This document shows positions 47,271 through 55,805 of a stretch of DNA of 64,000 nt, piece after piece. Numbering within the stretch: position 1 is the first letter of the stretch; each line of letters opens with the position of its first letter. Below the pieces are notes generated by a model. That model was given only the letters and a program-made list of their open reading frames with translations. It did no database searches and was not told the DNA's origin. The stretch covers positions 46,144 through 110,143 of the forward strand of contig JAQBNS010000097.1 in assembly GCA_028288405.1 (NCBI GenBank), given 5' to 3'. The translations under genes were made by a program, and so were the position numbers. The DNA comes from Chitinophagaceae bacterium (GTDB lineage Bacteria > Bacteroidota > Bacteroidia > Cytophagales > Cytophagaceae).

Positions 47271-49313
47271 TTAATATACTTCAAGCTTCGAGACCTTCAC
47301 GCCGCCGGAATAGGAAACGCGAACCAGGTACAATCCGCTTTGCAAGGTACTGATGTCTACCAATTCTGAAACCGAAACATTGTGCAGTGTTTTTACTACC
47401 CGTCCGTTGCCGTCCATGATTTCGATCGTGCCGCCTGCCTGTTGAGGCATGGTGATCAACACACTGCCTGAAGCCGGATTGGGGCTGAGCTGTATGTCGT
47501 TCCAGCTTGCATTCGTCGGGTTGTCCGTTGTTTGGCCGTCAGTATTTTCTTCGGATGTTCTGAAGTTATATCCGTAGGCAGGATTTCTTCCGCCACATTG
47601 TCTTACACCACAGCCGTCTGATTTCCGAATGACGTCAACACAAAGTGTTTTGTCGGTGCGCACCGGTGTATTGATGAAATTGGCAAAGCCTGGCTGGGCC
47701 TGTGAAAAATATTGATAGGGCGTTACTTCCGTTACATTGGTATAGGTAGGGCCTGCGTCGATCAAGGTCCACTTGGTGTCATACGTCGTGTTCCAGCTGC
47801 CGCTTGCGCCCGTGATGTTGTAGTTGCTAAGGAAAGGAGGGAAAGGATAATTGTTTTCTGTCACACTATAAGAGAATGCACCTCCTGATACATAGGTAAA
47901 GGTGGTGGGTGTTGTGCAATTTCTGCTGTAGGTTTGAAGACAGGGCGATACGCCACCTAAGCCGGTTGCCGCGCTGATGTCGCTTGCTACGTCTACATCG
48001 TCTCCACCCAGGTTGATCACCTGTGCAGGAACATCAGTAGCACTGACGCTTTCGGATGTTTCGTAACAACCGCTTTGTCCCGAAGCATTTGTTTTTGCCA
48101 GCAGGTAACCGTACCTCGATACGTTCGAAACGGAAACACCGGCACCTACCAGGTAACCATAATCGGAAGTGGCAGTGACATAAGAACTGACACCGTCGTA
48201 ATTTTTCGCCCAGCTCACGGCACCATTGAATCCGGTTTTAAGCAAAACCGTTTCTATTCCTGAACTGTAGCTCACACCTGCACCGTATCCTGTATTGTTT
48301 ACATCTTTGACAATGTTATTGAACAAACAGCTCGAATAGTTCTTACACCATTGTATCGCACCGGTACCATCGATGGTGGTGATATTATCGGTGCGTCCGC
48401 AGATCGCGTAATTGCCGCTGTTGTCTTCCGCAATGCTTCTGCCCAGGTTGACATAACCTACACGTCTCGGATCGCCAGGAGGATATAAGGGAACGTACAG
48501 CTTATCGAAGGTCTTGATGCCTAAGGTACCGTCTACTTTTACTACGTAGAGATTATCAGCACTGCTGGTATTGTATCCGTCGGTTTTTCCGACGATCAGG
48601 TAATCCGGATCGCCCGTCGTACCTGAAGATACTTCTATGGCGGTGGCGCCGTAGTCATAGAGGTTGTTGCCTATAGTAAAGGTGTTTCTTCCATAACAAC
48701 GTGCCCAGAGTATGGAACCGGTATTGTCTGTTTTGATGGCCAGAAAATCCGAACCGGTAGAACCGCCGACAAATTGACGGAAATAACTTCCCACGAACAG
48801 GAAGGCCTGGCTGCCGGCATCCTGCGTTTCGATGACATAGGAAAGAATCATGCCTGCTCCGGCGGTAAAGATCTTCGACCAGACAATAACTCCGTTATTG
48901 TCCAGTTTGTATACCACGGAGGTGCCTGCTATAGTCGTACCTACCATAATAAATCCTCCTGTTGAAACAGGCTTGAAGTTACACCAGCTGCCTTCGAATT
49001 TTTTCTGCCAGACCAGGTTGCCACTGAGGTCTGTTTTGATGAGGTGGGTGTAGCTTTGTGTAACCATGATGTTGGGCACTTCCGAACACAATACATAACC
49101 GTTTGAAACTTCGTGCACATCATAGGCCGACAAATCAAAACCCGAATCGGCAAATACTGCCTGAAACTGAGTTTGTGCGTGTGCCTGTGCAAAGCTAAAC
49201 AGGCTGAGTAAAAGAATAGAAAACGTACGGCTGAAAAAAGCCGGCTTGCGGAGAGGGTGAAACTGTTTCGCGGAGGACAACAGGTTCATCATAGAGTAGA
49301 GTTTGTTTTTCAT
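47271..49313 (-). CDS. T9SS type A secreted protein with a beta-propeller-like body
   Basis: The protein has 680 residues from the ATG at 49313 (M-K-N-K-L-Y-S-M-M-N-L); an upstream in-frame ATG would add 22 residues without helping the signal peptide. The signal peptide is late, with hydrophobic I-L-L-L-S-L-F-S-F-A ending A-H-A-Q. About 40-420 are ~50-residue repeats of the type V-V-Y-K-L-D-N-N-G-x-I-V-W-S-K, with aromatic and Gly positions like SBBP repeats. A Cys-rich domain with N-W-x-D-like spacing follows. The end is a type A T9SS sorting domain (L-S-P-N-P-A-S-G-S-V, G-L-Y-L-V-R-V). Likely a secreted or surface protein; target unknown. Confidence 0.85.
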   Translation of the reverse strand: MKNKLYSMMNLLSSAKQFHPLRKPAFFSRTFSILLLSLFSFAQAHAQTQFQAVFADSGFDLSAYDVHEVSNGYVLCSEVPNIMVTQSYTHLIKTDLSGNLVWQKKFEGSWCNFKPVSTGGFIMVGTTIAGTSVVYKLDNNGVIVWSKIFTAGAGMILSYVIETQDAGSQAFLFVGSYFRQFVGGSTGSDFLAIKTDNTGSILWARCYGRNTFTIGNNLYDYGATAIEVSSGTTGDPDYLIVGKTDGYNTSSADNLYVVKVDGTLGIKTFDKLYVPLYPPGDPRRVGYVNLGRSIAEDNSGNYAICGRTDNITTIDGTGAIQWCKNYSSCLFNNIVKDVNNTGYGAGVSYSSGIETVLLKTGFNGAVSWAKNYDGVSSYVTATSDYGYLVGAGVSVSNVSRYGYLLAKTNASGQSGCYETSESVSATDVPAQVINLGGDDVDVASDISAATGLGGVSPCLQTYSRNCTTPTTFTYVSGGAFSYSVTENNYPFPPFLSNYNITGASGSWNTTYDTKWTLIDAGPTYTNVTEVTPYQYFSQAQPGFANFINTPVRTDKTLCVDVIRKSDGCGVRQCGGRNPAYGYNFRTSEENTDGQTTDNPTNASWNDIQLSPNPASGSVLITMPQQAGGTIEIMDGNGRVVKTLHNVSVSELVDISTLQSGLYLVRVSYSGGVKVSKLEVY

Positions 49314-49653
49314 AAAAGGAATCTGTGAATTAAAACAGTGAACAATAAGAAATGCGCGCACTTCAAATATATTGATCATTCAAACCTGCTGAATGGAAAG
49401 CGGGAAATAAAGTTTAGCTGTTCAAACCGCTGTATTCCATGTCTGAACTAGCTTACAGCAAGAGTGGTTCAGACGAAGATTCGTTTTTGATTTTATAAAA
49501 AATCAATAGAAAAACAGAGCAAACTGTTCAACACTTATTTTAACTGTCGTTCACTATAATGGTTGAACATGCGGTAAGGTGCGTTTCATGGGATGATGGA
49601 GCGGATATGAAATATACCGTTTCATAGGTATTGTTTTCAATAAAAAAAAACCA
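49314..49653. other. Intergenic region, 340 bp
   Basis: No gene is seen. A loose inverted repeat, TGTTCAAC (49525-49532) with GTTGAACA (49562-49569), is the only structure. It would hold the promoter of the minus-strand T9SS gene. Confidence 0.45.
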
Positions 49654-50229
49654 CTACCTGAAGTTTAGTATAAAAACAGGAGGAGCAGGTGCACGATCAT
49701 TAAATTTAAAACCAAAAGAATTCAGCACATACTCTCCGGCAGTTCTGTTTTCTAAAAAATGCGCACGCTCGTAGACGAAGGTGAGTTCGTATAAAAATTT
49801 GTATTTGTAAAAATAATATTGTTCATAAACCAGCTCGGGTTGTTCATTCAATGTATAGACGACCAGATGGTATTCCTGTCTCGCATCGTTGATGCGGCGA
49901 CGGCTCTCGAGCAAGCTGCCGTTATTCCGGATCCAGTTTTCGGAACCGACGACAAAGTTGTGCAGGTTTTCAGAGTCTTTCACTCTTAGGCTTACGTTTT
50001 CACGAAAGGCGTCTTCTTCGTTATCTTTGGGTGAAGTCACGATGAATTGTGTTTCCAACAAACCGCTGGTGTCCAGTGTCCAGCTGGGAGGATAGTAAAT
50101 GCTATACTCTACGGCATTGTAATGATCTTTTACATTAGAGACAGAACGACAATATTGCTGTGTTATCACTTGTCCGAAGCCGGAAGCGGAAGCGCTAACA
50201 AAAAAGAAAAAAAGTATGTGCTTTAACAT
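49654..50229 (-). CDS. Small secreted protein, PsbP-like/DUF1795-like
   Basis: The protein has 191 residues. The signal peptide (L-K-H-I-L-F-F-F-F-V-S-A-S-A-S-G-F-G) ends near F-G-Q. The body has the PsbP/DUF1795 order: Y-S-I-Y-Y-P-P-S-W at the first strand, then F-I-V-T-S-P-K-D, then N-V-S-L-R-V, and late L-T-F-V-Y-E-R-A-H-F. Proteins of this fold are often periplasmic with undefined roles. It is monocistronic. Confidence 0.7.
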   Translation of the reverse strand: MLKHILFFFFVSASASGFGQVITQQYCRSVSNVKDHYNAVEYSIYYPPSWTLDTSGLLETQFIVTSPKDNEEDAFRENVSLRVKDSENLHNFVVGSENWIRNNGSLLESRRRINDARQEYHLVVYTLNEQPELVYEQYYFYKYKFLYELTFVYERAHFLENRTAGEYVLNSFGFKFNDRAPAPPVFILNFR

Positions 50230-50462
50230 AAGCGCCTATTGAAAAGAATAAACAATAAAAAACGAGTACAAAAGCACACCTTTCAATAACTGTACCGAAT
50301 AAAAATTGAAGGAGAAAATAAACCTGAGGCAGTTTGACCGCTGGTTAGGAAAGCCTTTTCACAAGGTTCCTCATAGAATTACGCTTAATTAGTTTTAAAT
50401 GCGATGGCATAGTATTGGCGTTGAATAAGACACAGCTATTGTCTTATTCAACACTAGAAACC

Positions 50463-50729
50463 ATGAAAACAGCCATCGGATATTTCTTTCTCGCGCTGGG
50501 CGCCACGTTTGCAGGAGTGGCCTTGACGGTAGTGTTCTTCGCACTCACCGGAAAATTGCAGGCACTCGATCATCAGGCGACTTATGATCCTTTGCACCGC
50601 ACGGCTTTGATAGCCTACAGCATCTTTCATGTGGGTGTGATCTTTCCTTTGTTTTACTTCGGTGTGAAGTGGATCAAGAAGGAAGTAAATTATACCAGTC
50701 CGCCGACCGGAAAAGGTGCGGTGAGTTAA
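50463..50729 (+). CDS. Small two-helix membrane protein
   Basis: The protein has 88 residues from the ATG that begins M-K-T-A-I-G-Y-F-F; an in-frame start 48 nt earlier would add polar residues before the first helix. Two hydrophobic segments lie at about 4-27 and 47-68, with positively charged K-W-I-K-K at the C-terminal side. No family was recognised. The gene is closed by a terminator and forms the left border of the A+T-rich block. Confidence 0.7.
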   Translation: MKTAIGYFFLALGATFAGVALTVVFFALTGKLQALDHQATYDPLHRTALIAYSIFHVGVIFPLFYFGVKWIKKEVNYTSPPTGKGAVS

Positions 50730-50754
50730 TGGTATTCAAAACAACAGGAATGTT

Positions 50755-50785
50755 AACCTGTCGCAGATGCGGCAGGTTTTTTTAT
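50755..50785 (+). terminator. Rho-independent terminator
   Basis: An 11-bp stem (AACCTGTCGCA / TGCGGCAGGTT, one G-T pair) with a two-base GA gap and a following T7 tract. It also marks the change to A+T-rich sequence on the right. Confidence 0.88.
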
Positions 50786-51128
50786 ACCTTAATCAAAAAG
50801 TAGCTCGTACCTAAGATAGAGTATTCTTTAAGTCATGGGAAAGTAAATCCCCAATCCCCTTGCTTTTCACAAGCCGTTCCAACACCTTTAAGGAGAGATA
50901 TCGCTTTTTGGTAGTTGATTTTTGCTTTTTGATCGATGGGGACTCTGCTTTATAACCCTGAGAGATAGATGCTGTAGGTGGCCGTATTTTTAGTACAAGC
51001 AGGGAAAGTAAGCCGTATGAGACGTAATAAATATTATTAGCTACAAGCTTAAGAAGGAAAAACATGATTGAAAAAATCATGAAAGATTTAAAATGCAATT
51101 TTTTTGACCTCTTAATTAACGGATAAAT
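50786..51128. other. A+T-rich intergenic region at the left edge of the candidate island
   Basis: No gene is supported. A 7-bp inverted repeat (CATGATT 51063-51069 / AATCATG 51075-51081) lies about 50 nt before the next ATG. The 95-codon minus-strand frame here has no domain and is judged spurious. Confidence 0.5.
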
Positions 51129-51977
51129 ATGAAACAGATACTGATCTCAACACTTTTAATATTATTTATAGGACTTGAACTTTCTGCTCAAGTAACATCT
51201 AATAGAATAAGATTTAAGTATAGAATAAACAAGCATAAGCTTGCTTCGCTTAATAATAGTGGTTATCAAATTACAGATGACAAGGGAAATAGTTATCAAT
51301 TTTGTGATAAGTTAAAAAAGCCATTTAAATGTTTAATAAATAATAAAGATGGCATTTTAAGCATTGACCCTTGGGGGATTAATGATAAAAGGATTAATCC
51401 ATCAAAGACAAATGTCTTAGATCCTTGTTATGATTCTTTGGGGACATCAACAGTCATCAATGCAAATACGTCAAACAAGTTGAAATTGACACTTAAGTCA
51501 AGAACACTTGTTGGCGCCCCTACAGAGGCAATTACTTTACATTATCAAACGTGGATAGTTGGTATCAATGTGGTTGGATTAAAAATAAGACCCAGTGTTA
51601 AAGACTATAATGATAGTATTTATTCTGCAAATGTAATAACAGGCTCTATAAATCTTGGACTTAATATCGGTTATTCATTTGGTTGGACAACATTCACCCA
51701 ACGAACTAGCAATAGTTGGTCTATCACCCCAAGTATGGCGTTTGGCTTTTCATCTGCGAGTTTAAGTAAGGAACCTTTAAAAAAGAAAATAACAACGACA
51801 TATACTCCTAACAATTTTATCCTTTCTCCCTCAGTAAGTGTAATCATTGCCCGGAACGATGTTGGACTTATTTTTTCATACGGACACGATATTATGTTTG
51901 GCAGACACGCAGATGCTTGGGCATATCAAGGTAAAGGATTCTTTGCGTTTGGCATTGTTGCAGGACTAAAGTTGTAA
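51129..51977 (+). CDS. Predicted secreted/outer-membrane protein, A+T rich, unknown
   Basis: The protein has 282 residues. The signal peptide (M-K-Q-I-L-I-S-T-L-L-I-L-F) ends L-S-A-Q. The C-terminal half alternates hydrophobic and polar strands (G-S-I-N-L-G-L-N-I-G-Y-S-F-G, F-I-L-S-P-S-V-S-V) and ends with a hydrophobic-aromatic pattern (F-F-A-F-G-I-V-A-G-L-K-L), as in small outer-membrane barrels. The gene is markedly A+T richer than its left neighbours, as are the next four genes. It does not resemble a known defence gene; it may be a passenger of the block. Confidence 0.65.
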   Translation: MKQILISTLLILFIGLELSAQVTSNRIRFKYRINKHKLASLNNSGYQITDDKGNSYQFCDKLKKPFKCLINNKDGILSIDPWGINDKRINPSKTNVLDPCYDSLGTSTVINANTSNKLKLTLKSRTLVGAPTEAITLHYQTWIVGINVVGLKIRPSVKDYNDSIYSANVITGSINLGLNIGYSFGWTTFTQRTSNSWSITPSMAFGFSSASLSKEPLKKKITTTYTPNNFILSPSVSVIIARNDVGLIFSYGHDIMFGRHADAWAYQGKGFFAFGIVAGLKL

Positions 51978-51987
51978 AATGATTACT

Positions 51988-52129
51988 TGTTGGCGCTGTT
52001 TAAACTGGTGTTCATCATCACATAGAGCATTTGCTAGGAGACAAGGTGAAACGAATTGTACATATTACTAACAAGCCCACGCAAAAGGCACTAAGAGATA
52101 TTGGGCATAAGGAAATGCTTGCGCCAACA
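51988..52129. repeat. Long-range 9-bp inverted repeat in the gap before the GYF_2 gene
   Basis: TGTTGGCGC (51988-51996) pairs with GCGCCAACA (52121-52129) across 124 nt with further partial pairing inside. It could be a recombination or structural RNA element. The orientation of the GTT/AAC ends does not fit an integron attC site. Confidence 0.4.
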
Positions 52130-52196
52130 TTCCGGATTTAATATGATGATGAGGCTGTATCTATTCATTTATCACCGATAATTATAATTATCACAC

Positions 52197-52877
52197 ATGA
52201 AAAAGTATCACATTCACACAGGAACAGTCCAAGAAGGACCTTTTGATATTGAAGAGTTGAAAGAAAAGAAAATTCTTCAAACGACACCTATATGGCATGA
52301 AGGATTAACTGAATGGACAACAGCTGGGAAGATTGAAGAGCTGAGAGATTTATTCAAAGAGGTACCTCCTCCATTTAAAACAAATGTGCCTCCGCCTATT
52401 AATCAAAAACCAAAAGCGGAGACAGTTCAGAAGAAGACAACTTCATGGAGAAGTATTTTTCTAAAGACAGCTGTAACATTTTTTATTATCATCGGAATTA
52501 TAGTTACGATTAATACGCTATTCTCACGCAATGCGATTCCGAATAGTTATGAAGATAAAGTGTTGACTGTAGAGGAAATGGAAAGAGCAGATCCCGCCAA
52601 GTTTCTTGAAGTTAAAGCTTCTGTCCATGAAAACTTTTGGGGTGACAAAATCAAGATTAAAGGAACTGTCTTTAATAAGGCAACAGTAGCCAACTTTAAA
52701 GATGTAGTATTAGAGATTACTTTTATTAGTAAAACAGAAACTATTATAGCAACAGAACGATATGTTATCTATGACTTTTTTAATGCACACTCCAATAAAT
52801 ATTTCTTCTTAAAAGTTACGAATTGGAAGGGTACACATACCGTTGGATGTGTAGCTGTGGAAGCAATGCCAAATTAA
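52197..52877 (+). CDS. GYF_2-domain single-pass membrane protein
   Basis: The protein has 226 residues. Residues 1-55 are a GYF_2 (DUF4339) domain: Y-H-I-H-T-G-T-V-Q-E-G-P-F, then L-Q-T-T-P-I-W-H-E-G-L-T-E-W. A proline-rich linker follows (P-P-P-F ... P-P-P), then one transmembrane helix at about 86-109, and a C-terminal domain of ~115 residues expected outside the cytoplasm. GYF-type domains bind proline-rich peptides or partner proteins. The nuclease gene begins 18 nt downstream, and that nuclease lacks its own membrane helix, so this protein is a plausible anchor for it. Base composition is A+T rich. The role in defence is inference. Confidence 0.85.
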   Translation: MKKYHIHTGTVQEGPFDIEELKEKKILQTTPIWHEGLTEWTTAGKIEELRDLFKEVPPPFKTNVPPPINQKPKAETVQKKTTSWRSIFLKTAVTFFIIIGIIVTINTLFSRNAIPNSYEDKVLTVEEMERADPAKFLEVKASVHENFWGDKIKIKGTVFNKATVANFKDVVLEITFISKTETIIATERYVIYDFFNAHSNKYFFLKVTNWKGTHTVGCVAVEAMPN

Positions 52878-52895
52878 TCACTATAAAAAAATCGT

Positions 52896-54275
52896 ATGTT
52901 ATTCTTTAAAGCACCAGGATTATTAAAGGAGGCCCTATTAGAAATAGAGTTACTTAAAAAAAACAATCTAGATTTAAATTCAGGAATAGAGGCATTAAAA
53001 AATGAAAACTCTAGTCTAGCTAATAAATATGCTCCATTAATAGAGGTGGATAAATTTCTTGAGGGAAAGAAGAATGAAATTCAAGAAGCGGAGCTTAGAC
53101 TAAAAGAGCTCAATGAAAAATACATATCTGCTGTAAAGATCCATGAAAATCTTGAATATGAAATTAGCTTATATAGTGATAGTTTGGAAATAGGATCGTT
53201 TGGATTATACAAAGCACAGCATGATTTCGAAACATCAGAACAGTTTAAAAGCAAGCTCGATTTGAATTACGAGAAACAAAAACAATTAATAAAAACGGAT
53301 CAAGCGATAGTATGCACAGTAGAATGGGAAGTTGGAGGAAGTAAAGTAGAAGGTAGGAAAATGACAAATCAGTATAAGAAACTTATGCTATATGCATTTA
53401 ATGGGGAATGTGATAGCTTAATCGCCAAGACTAAATGGAATAATGCCGCAAAAACACAAGAACGAATTAACAAGACGTTTGATTCAATTAATGCGCTTGG
53501 AAAGACGCAGGCTACATATATTACAAATACATTTCTCAACATTAAGTTAGAAGAGTTTACTTTGACTTATGAATATGAGCAGAAGAAATATGAAGAGAAA
53601 GAAGAGCAAAAACGTATAAGAGAACAAATGCGTGATGAAGAGAAAGCTCAAAGAGAATTAGAAAAAGCACAAAAAGAAGCTGAAGACGAAGAAAGACGTT
53701 TTGAAAAAGCTTTGGACAAAGCTAAGAAAGAATTGGGCCAATCATCAGGTTCAAATACAGAAGCGCTAAATGAACAAATCAAACTTTTGGAAGAACAACT
53801 CCACGACGCACAGGAACGAAAAGAAAGAGCTATTTCGTTAGCTCAACTTACAAAAGTTGGTCATATATATGTCATATCCAATTTAGGTTCTTTTGGTGAA
53901 GATGTCTATAAAATAGGAATGACAAGACGTTTGGATCCTTTAGACCGGGTGAAAGAATTAGGTGATGCGTCTGTTCCTTTTCAGTTTGATGTACATGCTA
54001 TCATATATTCCGAAAATGCTCCACAACTAGAAAATGAATTTCATCAAAAATTTAAGGAGAGACGCTTAAATAGAATTAATCATAAGAAGGAATTCTTCAA
54101 AGTTTCTCTTGATGAGATAGAAGCAATAGTAAAACAACATGTTGATGCAGAAATAGAATTTACTAAGCTTGCTGAGGCAAGAGAGTATAGAGAGACTTTG
54201 AGTTTTTTAGAGCAACTTAAAAACGCTGTTGATGAAGTGAAAGTGGAAAGTAAGTTTCCGACTAGTTTAATGTAG
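52896..54275 (+). CDS. DUF4041 / GIY-YIG (T5orf172, Mug113) nuclease, SNIPE-like
   Basis: The protein has 459 residues. Coiled coil spans about 10-85; DUF4041 covers about 105-215 (T-V-E-W-E-V-G-G-S-K-V-E-G-R-K-M-T, then L-M-L-Y-A-F-N-G-E-C-D). A charged coiled coil (225-315) follows. The GIY-YIG nuclease is at 322-402: G-H-I-Y-V-I-S (322), Y-K-I-G-M-T (338), the Arg cluster at 344-351, a Glu at 379/381 in L-E-N-E-F-H, and K-K-E-F-F-K-V. All expected catalytic residues are present. SNIPE, an E. coli phage-defence protein with this domain pair, cuts phage DNA as it enters and is membrane-anchored. This copy has no N-terminal transmembrane helix; the GYF_2 membrane protein upstream may replace it. 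Confidence 0.9.
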   Translation: MLFFKAPGLLKEALLEIELLKKNNLDLNSGIEALKNENSSLANKYAPLIEVDKFLEGKKNEIQEAELRLKELNEKYISAVKIHENLEYEISLYSDSLEIGSFGLYKAQHDFETSEQFKSKLDLNYEKQKQLIKTDQAIVCTVEWEVGGSKVEGRKMTNQYKKLMLYAFNGECDSLIAKTKWNNAAKTQERINKTFDSINALGKTQATYITNTFLNIKLEEFTLTYEYEQKKYEEKEEQKRIREQMRDEEKAQRELEKAQKEAEDEERRFEKALDKAKKELGQSSGSNTEALNEQIKLLEEQLHDAQERKERAISLAQLTKVGHIYVISNLGSFGEDVYKIGMTRRLDPLDRVKELGDASVPFQFDVHAIIYSENAPQLENEFHQKFKERRLNRINHKKEFFKVSLDEIEAIVKQHVDAEIEFTKLAEAREYRETLSFLEQLKNAVDEVKVESKFPTSLM

Positions 54276-54303
54276 TACAATAAAATCAATTATTATCTCC
54301 AAA

Positions 54304-55659
54304 ATGGGAAGCGTGGACAATAAAATCATCGATGGTAAAATAAAATATACTGACATCAATAAATTGGGGGCATTCAAAATTTTCAAGAAATTTAGCTTAA
54401 ACATCTTATGTGAAACCATGGCAAATTTTTTCTCATGTTCTGTAACTGTAATTACTCAACCTGAAAGGGAGTTTTTGGAAAAATACAAAATTGATATACA
54501 TTATAATGAGAAAAGAGGCTTTTACCCACTAGACAACAACAATGTGTTAATACTAGGGAGGATGTATAAGGAACATCAATTAGCATCATCTATTGGATTC
54601 CTTCTTTCGGAAATTGATGTTAATAAACAGACTAAAATTCTTAATATTTTCGAAAATATATTGTCACATTATTTAACAGATGAGTTACCTAAATTTTTTG
54701 AAAATAGTTCATTGTTGTTCGGAGATGAAATAATTAAGGAAACTATAACCGCATATATAAGTAAAGGTTACTATGATAGCCGACAGATTAGACATTTGAT
54801 AGAATATTTTTTTAAACTTCGAACAACTTCATTCGAAGGAAATTATTTTTCTACAGGAGCGATATTTACAAAATCTCAAGACATTTTGAATGGCAAAAGA
54901 TATGGAACAGTTAAAGAATTAACAAAACCTTTTTATATAAGCGACACTGATAAAATAAATAAAAGGATATGGTATTTAGTTGATGGTAAAACATCCTTTT
55001 TCTTGGGAAATAAAAATCTGTGTTTTAATAATATCTTCATATTGGATAATGAGTATTCAAAGAGTAATTTTTTAGAAACGCACTCTCTTGCTTTAACACT
55101 AAAAGGAGGTGACTTTTTAATCAAGGTGGAAAATGAAAAACTGCTATCGATATGCTCCTCAGATGGAAGTGAGTTTATTTTTTTTGAAAACCAATGGAGA
55201 TATAGAAATTATTCGGTTTTAAAGGATTTATTGAGCAGCAATATTACTTTTGATGAAGAAATTATTAATTCTATTTTATTCTATTTGCTAAGTTGTTCTA
55301 AAAAACAGCATAGTACCATTTTATGGTTTCCGGAAAATTTGGAAGACATAGATCAATATATTAATATAAAAACAAAAAACAGTTTCCTTAAGGAGAGTAT
55401 TTGCATTACGGATAAACAATCGATAAATCATCTATTTCGATGTCTTTCAAGTGATGGAGTATCAATTATTGATAAGTCAGGAAACGTATTGTATATAGGA
55501 GTTGTTGTTAATCTTGAAAAAGCAAAAATTTCAGGTATAACGGGTACTGGAGAGTCGGCCGCATCGGTTTTGAGTTCAAATGGAATTTCGATTAAAATAT
55601 CGTCTGATGGATTAATTAAAATATTTACTAAAAATTCTGAAACCCCATATTATTTTTAG
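54304..55659 (+). CDS. Protein with a degenerate DisA/DAC-like C-terminal domain
   Basis: The protein has 451 residues. The C-terminal ~150 residues follow the diadenylate cyclase (DisA_N/DAC) pattern: I-L-F-Y-L-L-S-C-S-K-K-Q-H, then the position of the DGA motif as D-G-V (384-386) in S-D-G-V-S-I-I-D-K-S-G-N. The position of the RHR motif reads G-T-G-E-S-A-A (414-420), and the end is I-S-I-K-I-S-S-D-G-L-I-K-I. Loss of RHR suggests it is not an active cyclase but a nucleotide sensor, like the DAC-derived sensor domains described in conflict systems. The N-terminal ~300 residues are unrecognised, mixed alpha/beta. It starts 28 nt after the nuclease gene. Very A+T rich. Confidence 0.65.
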   Translation: MGSVDNKIIDGKIKYTDINKLGAFKIFKKFSLNILCETMANFFSCSVTVITQPEREFLEKYKIDIHYNEKRGFYPLDNNNVLILGRMYKEHQLASSIGFLLSEIDVNKQTKILNIFENILSHYLTDELPKFFENSSLLFGDEIIKETITAYISKGYYDSRQIRHLIEYFFKLRTTSFEGNYFSTGAIFTKSQDILNGKRYGTVKELTKPFYISDTDKINKRIWYLVDGKTSFFLGNKNLCFNNIFILDNEYSKSNFLETHSLALTLKGGDFLIKVENEKLLSICSSDGSEFIFFENQWRYRNYSVLKDLLSSNITFDEEIINSILFYLLSCSKKQHSTILWFPENLEDIDQYINIKTKNSFLKESICITDKQSINHLFRCLSSDGVSIIDKSGNVLYIGVVVNLEKAKISGITGTGESAASVLSSNGISIKISSDGLIKIFTKNSETPYYF

Positions 55660-55805
55660 ATAATGGAATATTGCTCGCTGATGCCGATATCTATTGGTAC
55701 TTAACACATAACGCATCTGACAGTCTGCATACATTAAAACAGGCACAAACAAATTTTTGCGTCAATAAAATAAAAGGAAATTAAAGAATATTTTTTCACT
55801 CAAAA

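Noticed and set aside
50811..51098. 95-codon minus-strand frame at the left edge of the A+T-rich block
   Set aside because: Hydrophobic start but no family, no clear ribosome site and low-complexity tail; such frames are expected in A+T-rich gaps.
51988..52129. Possible integron attC site
   Set aside because: The GTT box comes first and the AAC box last, opposite to attC polarity, and the R boxes do not match RYYYAAC/GTTRRRY.
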